Origin: Nitrospira sp. UBA5698
Lineage (GTDB): Bacteria; Nitrospirota; Nitrospiria; Nitrospirales; Nitrospiraceae
Direction of reading: 5' to 3'
NCBI GenBank assembly: GCA_002420115.1
Contig: DIHK01000055.1
Span: forward strand, 46,834-61,886
Length of the DNA: 15,053 bases
The translations under genes were made by a program, and so were the position numbers. Each line of letters opens with the position of its first letter. Position 1 is the stretch's first letter. The notes under the pieces were generated by a model that made no database searches, was not told the DNA's origin, and saw nothing but the letters and a program-made list of their open reading frames with translations. This document shows positions 7,318 through 14,254 of this stretch, in pieces.

Positions 7318-7479
7318 ATCGAGGAAACGAGCCACCCTTGTGCCATGTGATGACCGGGAGTTTGTGCGGTAGGAGGTAGGACGGCAGGACACGACGGTTT
7401 CCACGCGCGACGCCAACGATGGTCGCAGTGGCATTGACGGATCTCACATCATCTTTAATCCATTCAAGGAGGAACGGAT

Positions 7480-8235
7480 ATGAAGCTTCAAGGAATGAAA
7501 CATACGATGGTCGCGGCAGTCTTGGCGCTGGTGGTAGCAATGGTCGGACAGGCCCAGGCGTTCCAATTCGATGAAGGGGACACGGTCCTGGCGATCTGGG
7601 GCAACGGGACGGAAGCCCTGTACAACCTCAGCAACACGCCCAGCTTCGGCTACGGAGCCGGCACCCAATCCATCAATGTGGGTCCGGGGCTGACCGCAGC
7701 GGGTGGAGCCAACCCTATCCGCTTTTCTCTGTTTTCGTCCGATGCCAATGCAGGCGTGTTGACCTCTGGAACCAGCAGGCCCGGCACGCAGCTCGCAGAT
7801 CCGTCGATCCTCTTCTCGCAAGTAGCGAACTGGGCGCCGCAGTCCGCGTTTGCGGGGGATACGATTCTTGCGGCGAATGAGAATTCCTTCACGCAGCGCA
7901 TCGGGTTGGTCGGCGGAGCGGATGCCGCTCGTGTCTTGAATGGCACCTGGGACGGCGATGTGTTCGGCAGCTTTGACAACATTGCGGGTGGGTCCAATGT
8001 CATGCAGGTGTTTCGTTTCGAGCTCGGTTCCGCCCCGACGGTCATCGGTCATCTGCGGATGAGCCAGGTGGGCCTCGTGGAGTGGCAACGGGATGCATTC
8101 GGTGGTCCGCCCGTCCCGGTTCCTGCGGCGGTGTGGTTGTTCGGCACGGGCTTGGTTGGGCTCGCGGGCTTGGCGCGCCGTCGTCGTCAGGCAGTTGAAT
8201 CCTTGAGCCAGTCTGACGGTCGGCTCGTCATCTAA
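7480..8235 (+). CDS. PEP-CTERM secreted protein with GDTVLAIWGNGTEA-type mature domain
   Basis: A 251-residue exported protein. AAGGAGG (7466-7472) lies 7 nt before the ATG at 7480. The signal peptide includes MKHTMV and a Val/Ala/Leu stretch, with cleavage near GQAQA at about residue 27. The mature domain opens QFDEGDTVLAIWGNGTEALYN and is rich in Gly, Asn, Phe and Ala, with no catalytic motif seen. The C-terminus VPVPAAVWLFGTGLVGLAGL then ARRRRQ is a near-canonical PEP-CTERM signal. About 14 further residues follow the basic cluster, slightly more than usual. It is not related to the paralogs around it except in the tail. Function unknown. Confidence 0.87.
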   Translation: MKLQGMKHTMVAAVLALVVAMVGQAQAFQFDEGDTVLAIWGNGTEALYNLSNTPSFGYGAGTQSINVGPGLTAAGGANPIRFSLFSSDANAGVLTSGTSRPGTQLADPSILFSQVANWAPQSAFAGDTILAANENSFTQRIGLVGGADAARVLNGTWDGDVFGSFDNIAGGSNVMQVFRFELGSAPTVIGHLRMSQVGLVEWQRDAFGGPPVPVPAAVWLFGTGLVGLAGLARRRRQAVESLSQSDGRLVI

Positions 8236-8245
8236 GCGTGATGAA

Positions 8246-8275
8246 AGGGCCGAGCCGGGATGTCGTCTCGGCCCT
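8246..8275 (+). terminator. Hairpin after the 251-aa PEP-CTERM gene
   Basis: AGGGCCGAG (8246-8254) pairs perfectly with CTCGGCCCT (8267-8275) around a 12-nt loop, 10 bases after the stop. The following bases are not T-rich, so termination may be partial, with some read-through into the paralog at 8318. Confidence 0.6.
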
Positions 8276-8317
8276 CTCACTATCCTGTACAACCGAATTT
8301 TTGAAAGGACGTCTACC

Positions 8318-8929
8318 ATGAAGTATGCAGGTCTCTGGATCGCAATGGGAGTTTTGAGTCTGAGTCTGTCCTTAGCCGGGCCGGCCAGTGCTGCGATGAT
8401 GACTCAGTTGGAACTCACGGGCGGGGCTGTGAACTATGACGGGAAGTACCACGCAATGATGGATCGGGTGCTGGGCCAAGAAGGCACGCTGAAACTGGGG
8501 CAGTTTCAGGCCATCGGTGAGCTGCTTCCCTCCCTCGACAAGGCGTGCGAAACCTATTCGCTCTTCACGTCTGGATTTACCGGGGAGGCCGCTCCGACGG
8601 CCACGATTTCAGGATCCTCGATCTCGATCGACTTGTCGTCGTTGTTCTTCGGGATCAGCCGTGGGGATTCCCACAAGACGTGGAACATCGGGGAACTGGC
8701 GACGGGGCAGTACAACCCGGAGACGAAGGAGTTCACCGTATCGTGGGACCATTTGTTTGAAGGCGGCAAGCAGGAGGGCTTAGCAACGTTCTTTCTGAAG
8801 GGGATCGCGGAGATGGGGAACCAGCCGGTGGCGATTCCGGCCAGTCTCGTGCTCTATGCGACGGGCCTCTTTGGAATCGGTTCGCTCACCTGGTGGCGGA
8901 AACGCACCCTGGTGCCGTCGGCCGCCTAG
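8318..8929 (+). CDS. PEP-CTERM-type secreted protein, paralog B
   Basis: A 203-residue protein, the same length as paralog A at 6251. The ATG follows GAAAGGACGTCTACC. The signal peptide (MKYAGLWIAMGVLSLSLSLA, then GPASAA at 26) is quite different from that of paralog A, yet the mature sequence is almost the same, with mostly conservative changes (I/L, S/T, V/I, D/E). Long nucleotide blocks are also identical, for example around 8700-8738. The tail PVAIPASLVLYATGLFGIG then WWRKR is conserved. Pattern and order point to tandem duplication followed by gene conversion or purifying selection on the mature part. Function unknown; likely anchored or displayed at the cell surface. Confidence 0.88.
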   Translation: MKYAGLWIAMGVLSLSLSLAGPASAAMMTQLELTGGAVNYDGKYHAMMDRVLGQEGTLKLGQFQAIGELLPSLDKACETYSLFTSGFTGEAAPTATISGSSISIDLSSLFFGISRGDSHKTWNIGELATGQYNPETKEFTVSWDHLFEGGKQEGLATFFLKGIAEMGNQPVAIPASLVLYATGLFGIGSLTWWRKRTLVPSAA

Positions 8930-8945
8930 CGCCCTGTGGTTGTCG

Positions 8946-8995
8946 GCATGGTCTGGTCGCTCACCCCCCTGGTGTGGTGGGCGACCAGACCATGC
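8946..8995 (+). terminator. Long perfect hairpin after paralog B
   Basis: GCATGGTCTGGTCGC (8946-8960) is exactly complementary to 8981-8995, and the stem can be extended inward through CACC/GGTG with a mismatch. It lies 16 bases after the stop and has no T-run. It separates the PEP-CTERM cluster from the porin gene. Confidence 0.7.
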
Positions 8996-9090
8996 GAGCT
9001 TGCCGATTTCTCCGCCGATTCTCGCCCCCTGGATAGGTAACACTCTCATCCATCGCCCCTGCCGCATGAGTTAACCGAGTCCGGACTCTA

Positions 9091-9124
9091 CCGTAACCCT
9101 GTTGTAATGCGTCCTTCCTATTGT
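9091..9124 (+). promoter_or_regulatory. Candidate Pho box with -10 for the porin gene
   Basis: CCGTAAC (9091-9097) and TTGTAAT (9102-9108) form two 7-bp half-sites with a 4-bp gap (11-bp period), the layout of PhoB-bound Pho boxes. After exactly 10 nt comes TATTGT (9119-9124), a 4/6 match to the -10 hexamer, which is the known spacing in E. coli Pho promoters. Another TTAAC half-site (9071-9075) lies two 11-bp turns upstream. The porin gene starts at 9162. Recognised by eye; not tested statistically. Confidence 0.55.
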
Positions 9125-9161
9125 GCTCCGGATATCAACCAACATGGGTATGGGGGATTGA

Positions 9162-10598
9162 ATGAGGAAGGCAATCTATGAATGGGCGTGGGCTGCCGGT
9201 ATCGGACTTGGCCTGCTCTTCGCCGTCGGCACGAACTCCTGGGCCGGCAAACTGGAAGATGCGTTGCTGGAAAATAAGCAGATCACGATCGACCAGTGGA
9301 TGGCGGTCAAGGCCGAGGAGGAAAAGCGGGAAGCCAAGGCGTTGCAGGAAGGGCGAGGCGCCACCGGGTTGCCGCTCCGCGAGCGCTGGTATGAAAAGAT
9401 CAGCATCAGGGGCTATGCCCAATTCCGATACAACTACACCGTGAACAACGATCTGCTGCAGAGCAGCTCGACGGATCGATCGATCGGCGACAACAACGAA
9501 TTCTTCATCCGTCGTGGGCGCTTGGTGATCAGCGGCCAACCGCACGAACGGGTGTTCATCTACTTACAGCCTGAATTCGCCGGATTGGTCGGCGGCACCG
9601 AGCAGGTTGCGGGCCTGCGGGATTTCTACACGGACATCTTTCTGACCGAAAACAAGGAATGGCGTCTTCGTGCCGGGCTTTCCAAAATTCCCTACGGATT
9701 TGAGAATGTGCAATCGAGCCAGATTCGGCTGGCGTTCGACCGAAACGATGCCTTGAACAGCGGGGTCGTGAATGAGCGTGACCTGGGTATCTTTCTCTAC
9801 TATACGCCGACGGTGGTGCGAGAACGATTTCGGCGACTGGTGGATAGCGGCTTGAAGGGAAGCGGGGACTACGGCATGTTGGGGATCGGGGTCTACAACG
9901 GGCAGGGGATCGGCATCCGGGATCGGAATAAGAACAAACATGTCGTCTTCCATGCCACCTATCCCTATGAATTTCCCAACGGCCAGATGATTCAATTCGG
10001 CATGGATGCCTACACCGGACAAGTCAACGTGTCCACTCAGCCGATCATCCCGGTCACGCCCATCACTTCCACGAGTACGGGACAACGGCTGACCTTCAAT
10101 CCTTTGCTCCATAACGACGGGAACTATCTCGACCAGCGCATCGCCTGGCACTTCATTCTCTATCCGCAACCGTTCGGCCTTCAGGCTGAATACACGATCG
10201 GTCGCGGGCCTGAGTTGAATACCGATCGGAATGAAATCGTGCCGGGAAACATCCGAGGCGGGTATGTGCAACTGTTTTATCACTACAAGTGTGATACCTT
10301 TTGCCTCAGCATCTTCCCATACGTTCGCTACCAGGAATACTTCGGAGGGAAGAAATTCGAGGCGAACTCGCCGCGCAATTCGGTTCGCGAACTTGAGTTG
10401 GGGATTGAATATCAGATCAGCAAGGCCCTGGAGCTCACCGTGGCCGGCACGTTCACCTCGCGAAATACCTCGGACGGCCAATTTTCTCCTGGGAGCTGCA
10501 CGAACACTCTGCCCGGTATCAATATCCCCTGCGTTCAGACTCCCTACGAGCGTCAGACCGGCAATCTGCTCCGGTTTCAGCTGCAATGGAACTTTTAG
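9162..10598 (+). CDS. Phosphate-selective porin, OprO/OprP family
   Basis: A 478-residue outer-membrane beta-barrel protein of the phosphate-selective porin O and P family, forming anion channels for phosphate or polyphosphate. GGGGGA precedes the ATG. A signal peptide with hydrophobic core AAGIGLGLLFAVGTN ends near SWA at about residue 28. Residues 30-60 form a charged helical stretch (EDALLENKQITIDQW, KAEEEKREAKAL) that may be a periplasmic coiled coil. The barrel starts at YEKISIRGYAQFRYNY and continues through FFIRRGRLVISG and EHRVF-like strands, and the chain ends RFQLQWNF with the C-terminal Phe used for outer-membrane assembly. A Pho-box-like promoter lies upstream, suggesting induction on phosphate limitation. 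Substrate specificity is inferred from the family. Confidence 0.9.
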   Translation: MRKAIYEWAWAAGIGLGLLFAVGTNSWAGKLEDALLENKQITIDQWMAVKAEEEKREAKALQEGRGATGLPLRERWYEKISIRGYAQFRYNYTVNNDLLQSSSTDRSIGDNNEFFIRRGRLVISGQPHERVFIYLQPEFAGLVGGTEQVAGLRDFYTDIFLTENKEWRLRAGLSKIPYGFENVQSSQIRLAFDRNDALNSGVVNERDLGIFLYYTPTVVRERFRRLVDSGLKGSGDYGMLGIGVYNGQGIGIRDRNKNKHVVFHATYPYEFPNGQMIQFGMDAYTGQVNVSTQPIIPVTPITSTSTGQRLTFNPLLHNDGNYLDQRIAWHFILYPQPFGLQAEYTIGRGPELNTDRNEIVPGNIRGGYVQLFYHYKCDTFCLSIFPYVRYQEYFGGKKFEANSPRNSVRELELGIEYQISKALELTVAGTFTSRNTSDGQFSPGSCTNTLPGINIPCVQTPYERQTGNLLRFQLQWNF

Positions 10599-10705
10599 TC
10601 AGCCCTATTCGGGACGGTCCGACCGGCTCACCGGCCAAGCAGAGTCGAGGGACGGGCAGGCGGATCCATGAGAGGGCGACCCATCCTTGACACAGTGTGG
10701 TGAGA

Positions 10706-10731
10706 CCACGATGGGGGAGTCCCCCACGTGG
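10706..10731. terminator. Bidirectional hairpin between convergent genes
   Basis: CCACG (10706-10710) and TGGGGG (10712-10717) pair with CCCCCA (10721-10726) and CGTGG (10727-10731), with one bulged A and a 3-nt loop. It lies between the convergent porin and lipoprotein genes and could stop transcription from both. The rest of 10599-10808 shows no gene. Confidence 0.55.
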
Positions 10732-10808
10732 CTGTCGTACGATCAGGGGCAGACTGGTTGCAGCGGCCTGTCGGCGGTTGCAGGAGAAGTGTTCATGAAG
10801 AACGTGGG

Positions 10809-11588
10809 CTAACGGGGACGTTCCTGGGATTCTATAGAAGGAGGCTCGGAAGCCTGAGCGGGTGCTGCAGCCGGATGCGCGACAAGGGTCTTATACAACA
10901 CGATGAGCTCACGCCGGTCGTTCGTAAAGAGTCGTGTGAGTCCATCGGAAGGCGTACTCACCAGTGCGGATTCCGGAACGAACAATAACTGTCCTCGTTG
11001 TGGGGCCATTGATCTCAGCGGTGCGAGTCGATCATCCTGGGTGTCGACGACCCCGGCGTCCGCCGAATAGTGTGCGGCCGATTGTAGATTGCTGAGGACA
11101 ATATGCAAGTGCTCCCCATCGACAAACAAACCGCCTGACGTCACTTCGCGAGTGGTTCCTGATCCCTTCGTGCTCTGATAAAACGTGACGATCTCATCCG
11201 GGGTGGCTTTGCTCAACGCTAAGCTCAGCAGCGGGGCCCAGAACGCGATATCCGGGTCGCCGAATGCGGGATGCCGGCGCGGTACACTCAAATCATCATA
11301 GAAGGGAAGTCTGGTCAAGGGCTCTTGGACCATGATTCCCCGGAGCACCGTTGCGACTCGGTCCGTCGAGAGATCTGCGGGATGACTATGCCCGTTCCCC
11401 TCATCGAGGGTGCGATCCACTTCGAGGCGGACGAATGACTGGGGCGTTTCGTACAGGGTGCTGGTCGTGAACTGTGCCGGTGCGCATCCGGCCAGGAGCG
11501 AGAGGCCGAGCCCGAGGAGACACCATCCATGCCGAAACCGGTCGATGGCGGCACGATTCATCTGGCTGACAGTCGATCGCATTGCCAT
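10809..11588 (-). CDS. Lipoprotein of unknown function, cotranscribed with the PstS-like gene
   Basis: A 259-residue protein. The N-terminus carries a hydrophobic stretch ending in the lipobox LLAGC with Cys35, so it should be a lipid-anchored periplasmic or outer-membrane lipoprotein. Starts at residue 1, 3 or 10 are all possible; residue 1 (11588) is used because it lies only 6 nt after the stop of the upstream gene, suggesting translational coupling. Segments such as FVRLEVDRTLDEG, FGDPDIAFWAPLLSLAL, TPDEIVTFYQSTKGSGTTRE and SGGLFVDGEHLHIVLSN look like a folded domain, but no family is recognised. The C-terminus is Ala/Pro/Ser/Glu-rich and probably disordered. Position next to a phosphate-binding-type protein suggests a role in anion uptake or sensing; this is inference. 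Confidence 0.75.
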   Translation of the reverse strand: MAMRSTVSQMNRAAIDRFRHGWCLLGLGLSLLAGCAPAQFTTSTLYETPQSFVRLEVDRTLDEGNGHSHPADLSTDRVATVLRGIMVQEPLTRLPFYDDLSVPRRHPAFGDPDIAFWAPLLSLALSKATPDEIVTFYQSTKGSGTTREVTSGGLFVDGEHLHIVLSNLQSAAHYSADAGVVDTQDDRLAPLRSMAPQRGQLLFVPESALVSTPSDGLTRLFTNDRRELIVLYKTLVAHPAAAPAQASEPPSIESQERPR

Positions 11589-11594
11589 GACCGG

Positions 11595-12635
11595 CTACTC
11601 GAGCGTACGACGGTCGGGAGTCTGTACCTGCGCGGTTTGAGACGGGACGGACCATTTGGACCTGAGTCGTGCGTTGTCCGTTGTTCCGATCGGGAAGAAA
11701 CCGGAGTCGAGGGCGACCTGTTGGCCCTGGCGGCTCAAGACGTACCGGACGAGCTCGGCGGACGGTTGGATCGGCATCGATTTCGGAGGCTTGGCTATAT
11801 ATAGGTAAAGATTGCGTCGTAACGGGTAGGAGCCGTCCATGGCCGTGTGTACTGTTGGTTCGACATAGCGACCGCCTTTGACCGACGCGATCGGAACCGG
11901 TTTCACGGAGGAGGTTCGATAACCGATCGACCCGAACCCGATTCCATATGGATTTGCACCAAGGTCCATGACCATCGATGCGGTGCCCTGTGCGTCGACG
12001 AGCTTAGGGACAAAGCTGCCGTCCTTGCACACCTCCTCCCGGAACAACACACTACCGTTGGAGGAACTGCGCTTGCCGTACAGCTCGACGGGGGCTTCAA
12101 ACCACTCGTCCATCACGCCGACCAATCCCCAGGAGTCGACGTCATAGCGCAAGCCTCGTTGCCGTTCGCGGCAGAACATGCCGTCTAGCTCGTCCAGGGC
12201 CAGGCCGGTCACGGGGTTGTCTTGGTGCACATAGATGGCGAGTGCGTCACTGGCGACGGGGACTTCCGACGGTTCATACCCATATTCTTTGACGAACTCG
12301 GCGATCTCGGCGGCGGTGAGGCGTCGGGCCATTGCCGCTACCTCCGTTCGATGCGCAAGGAGCGCGGTGAGCCCGCTTCCCGGATCGTCGGTGATCAGCG
12401 TGATTTTCAAGTGAGGGTGGCGGAGGGTCATGCCGGAGATCCAGGCCCGCACCAAGGGCGTGATCGGTTCCGCCGCAGAAATGCTCAGGGTGCCGGAAGT
12501 CCGTTCTTGCGGGAGATAGGCTGGGATCGTGGAGTCCAGCGCAATCCTCGTTTGTGCAAAGGGTGTGGATAGTGGGAACAGCACGCCGCCGATGACCAGC
12601 AGGTGCCACGCCAGCACGGTACGACAGATTCGCAT
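11595..12635 (-). CDS. PstS-family phosphate-binding-like periplasmic protein
   Basis: A 346-residue exported substrate-binding protein. The start at 12635 is preferred to an ATG at 12662 because GAGGAGG lies about 7 nt before it and it begins directly with a signal peptide (MRICRTVLAWHLLVIGGVLF, cleavage near PFAQ). The mature part shows the PstS-like fold: GTLSISAAEPITPLVRAW, HPHLKITLITDDPGSGLTAL, the VPVASDALAIYVHQDNPV hinge strand, GKRSSSNGSVLFREEV (equivalent of the R-x-x-S-G-T ligand loop) and ANPYGIGFGSIGYR. Ligand loops deviate from E. coli PstS, so phosphate binding is likely but not certain. No pstC, pstA or pstB lies next to it. It is divergent from the PhoB-like gene, with Pho-box-like repeats between them. 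Confidence 0.85.
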   Translation of the reverse strand: MRICRTVLAWHLLVIGGVLFPLSTPFAQTRIALDSTIPAYLPQERTSGTLSISAAEPITPLVRAWISGMTLRHPHLKITLITDDPGSGLTALLAHRTEVAAMARRLTAAEIAEFVKEYGYEPSEVPVASDALAIYVHQDNPVTGLALDELDGMFCRERQRGLRYDVDSWGLVGVMDEWFEAPVELYGKRSSSNGSVLFREEVCKDGSFVPKLVDAQGTASMVMDLGANPYGIGFGSIGYRTSSVKPVPIASVKGGRYVEPTVHTAMDGSYPLRRNLYLYIAKPPKSMPIQPSAELVRYVLSRQGQQVALDSGFFPIGTTDNARLRSKWSVPSQTAQVQTPDRRTLE

Positions 12636-12720
12636 AGAGACACCTCCTCGCGTGAATCGCATGAACAGACCGGTCCTGGTGACCAGTGTGCCCGATTCTA
12701 ACGAGCGCGCATTGCTTGAT

Positions 12721-12750
12721 TATTAACGACACGTTAACTCCGCGTTAACC
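12721..12750. promoter_or_regulatory. Triple 11-bp-period operator between PstS-like and PhoB-like genes
   Basis: Heptamers TATTAAC (12721-12727), CGTTAAC (12732-12738) and CGTTAAC (12743-12749) recur at exact 11-bp spacing with 4-bp gaps, as in Pho boxes and other OmpR-family sites. Because GTTAAC is palindromic the array reads equally well on the minus strand (GGTTAAC, AGTTAAC, CGTTAAT), so it could serve both divergent genes. Strong candidate binding site for the adjacent regulator. Confidence 0.6.
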
Positions 12751-12794
12751 TTCTCGGTCGACACGTACATGGTCGTGGAGGCTTGGAATTTACG

Positions 12795-12800
12795 TATAAT
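12795..12800 (+). promoter_or_regulatory. Perfect -10 hexamer of the regulator gene
   Basis: TATAAT lies 54 nt before the start codon at 12854. No good -35 is present at the proper distance, which fits an activator-dependent promoter. The triple repeat lies 45-74 bp upstream of it. Confidence 0.5.
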
Positions 12801-12853
12801 TTACAGAGACCTAATGACCATTTTTCTGACACCAGCGTATCATCGCCCCCCGA

Positions 12854-13561
12854 ATGTTGACTTCATCATCCATCACCGGTCGGCAGGGAGCCATTCTCCT
12901 CTTTGTACGGGCCGAACTTTTGGCGCGATCCCTCGAGAAAGCCTTTGCCTCCAACGGTTTTCAAACCATGGTGGTGGCGACGGAGGCGGCATTGCTGACG
13001 ACGATGAAGGAGACGACGCCTTCCTTGATCATCGTGGAGCGCCAACAGGAGCAGTCCCCCTATATCCGGCAGCTGCGGATGTCCACCACGGTGCCGATTG
13101 TCTCGCTGGTCGTCGGAGAACAACCCTGTCCGGATGACGAATGTTTGAAGGACTATGAACAAGAGGTTGATCTCGTCGTCGCCAGCCAAACTCCCCGCGA
13201 GCTGGTCGCTCGTGTGCGAGCAATCTTGCGGCGATGTGTACCGCCGGTCGAGCTGGCTCCCCGACACTATCGGGCCGGGAACATCCGGATGGATCTTGAC
13301 CGGCATGAAGTCACGGTGGCAGGGCACGCCATCGAGTTAACCCCCAAAGAATTCAAGATTCTTCAGCAATTTATCGAAGCTCCCGGGCGTGTTTTTTCCC
13401 GACAGGAGATGCTGAACCGCGTGTGGGGAGAGGGGTATGCTCTGGAGGAGCATGCACTGGATGTCCATATTCACTCTCTCCGTCAAAAGATGGAAATCAA
13501 TCCTGCCGAACCAGGCCTTATCGTCACGGTGCGAGGGGTCGGCTACAAGCTTCGCGTGTAG
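12854..13561 (+). CDS. OmpR/PhoB-type regulator with aspartate-less receiver domain
   Basis: A 235-residue protein with two domains. Residues about 12-125 have the length and hydrophobic pattern of a receiver domain (AILLFVRAELLARSLEKAF, SLIIVERQQEQ, VPIVSLVVG, ELVARVRAILRR), but its active site is gone. The N-terminal acidic pair is replaced by VR (18-19), the phosphoacceptor Asp by Glu62, the Thr/Ser by Val86 and the Lys by Ala110. Residues about 135-235 are a canonical winged-helix effector domain: ELTPKEFKILQQFI, GRVFSRQEMLNRVW, HALDVHIHSLRQKM and TVRGVGYKL. So DNA binding is expected but classical phosphorelay is not; Glu62 may mimic phosphorylation. No histidine kinase is nearby. The ATG at 12854 has a weak ribosome site. 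Divergent from the PstS-like gene. Confidence 0.9.
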   Translation: MLTSSSITGRQGAILLFVRAELLARSLEKAFASNGFQTMVVATEAALLTTMKETTPSLIIVERQQEQSPYIRQLRMSTTVPIVSLVVGEQPCPDDECLKDYEQEVDLVVASQTPRELVARVRAILRRCVPPVELAPRHYRAGNIRMDLDRHEVTVAGHAIELTPKEFKILQQFIEAPGRVFSRQEMLNRVWGEGYALEEHALDVHIHSLRQKMEINPAEPGLIVTVRGVGYKLRV

Positions 13562-13741
13562 TGCGGTTATGTCCCTGCAGCGCCATGTCTCCGGTCTTCG
13601 CGGCTTTCTGAGCAGACTGCGTGGTATCCCGGTGCTGTCGGTCACCATGCGCCTCGATCCATTTGGAAGCCAGCACAGGGTTTGTCGACACCTTGCGAGG
13701 CGAGTACGAGATGGTCTCGCCCAAGGGACCAGACTCACTCT

Positions 13742-14125
13742 CTACCAACGGTTGAGGGTCATCGGTCTCAGAAAGTCACAGGCTGAGATGACCCCGATGA
13801 GCGAGCCCGCCTTCGTCACTCCGAGATAGAAGGTGCGGTGCCGGAGCATGAGGTCCGCTGCTTCAGAGAGTGGACGTTGTGCATCGATCCCGATGGATCG
13901 GCAGCTCATAATGTCCTTGACGGACAGGAAATAGGAGACGTTGTCCGCTCCGACAAAGTTTCGCACAATGTCGGTTTCCGTCACAATTCCGATGATGTGC
14001 CCGCGACAGGCCACGAGGACGCTTTCAACATTGCAGGCTTTCATCAGTTGGGCGGCTTCTATCACCGAGATATTGAGATCGATGACGACGGGATCTTTTT
14101 TTAGTAAGGCGTTCACAGTGACCAT
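13742..14125 (-). CDS. Two-CBS-domain protein
   Basis: A 127-residue cytoplasmic protein consisting of two CBS domains, which pair to bind adenine nucleotides and tune partner proteins. CBS1 covers VTVNALLKKDPVVIDLNISV to GHIIGIVTETDIVRN, and CBS2 covers SVKDIMSCRSIGIDAQRPLS to GSLIGVISACDFLRP. The ATG at 14125 is chosen over a TTG at 14146 because CBS proteins typically begin M-x-V-x-x-[LIV]-[ML]. The ribosome site is weak. The gene is convergent with the PhoB-like regulator. A Pho-box-like repeat and TATGTT -10 lie directly upstream, which would place it under phosphate control. Partner unknown. Confidence 0.88.
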   Translation of the reverse strand: MVTVNALLKKDPVVIDLNISVIEAAQLMKACNVESVLVACRGHIIGIVTETDIVRNFVGADNVSYFLSVKDIMSCRSIGIDAQRPLSEAADLMLRHRTFYLGVTKAGSLIGVISACDFLRPMTLNRW

Positions 14126-14160
14126 GATGAACTCAGTCAGTCTCAATCGTTCAGGCTTCG

Positions 14161-14194
14161 AACATAGCGAAGGGGGATTACGTTCACGTTACGT
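14161..14194 (-). promoter_or_regulatory. Candidate Pho box and -10 of the CBS gene
   Basis: Read on the minus strand, ACGTAAC (14194-14188) and ACGTAAT (14183-14177) are direct repeats with a 4-bp gap. They are followed after exactly 10 nt by TATGTT (14166-14161). A weaker half-site CATCAAT lies one 11-bp turn upstream. The geometry is the same as at the porin gene. Transcription would start about 30 nt before the ATG at 14125. Confidence 0.55.
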
Positions 14195-14236
14195 TGCGAT
14201 TGATGATCTGAAAACTTGAGCGCATCATTTTGTCGA

Positions 14237-14254
14237 CTGTTACTAAACCGTAAC
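14237..14254 (+). promoter_or_regulatory. Second Pho-box-like site right of the CBS gene
   Basis: CTGTTAC (14237-14243), TAAA, CCGTAAC (14248-14254) matches about 13 of 18 positions of the E. coli Pho-box consensus, the closest in the window. No clear -10 follows at the usual distance. It could support the CBS promoter about 60 bp away or drive an unrecognised rightward transcript. Confidence 0.5.

Noticed and set aside
9564..10586. 340-aa minus-strand open frame within the porin gene
   Set aside because: Antisense shadow; the plus strand has the porin strands and terminal Phe.
13569..13829. Small plus-strand frame after the regulator gene (MSLQRHVSGLRG...)
   Set aside because: Arg-rich, no ribosome site, overlaps the CBS gene antisense; likely chance. 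An opposite-strand frame at 13524-13748 is equally weak.
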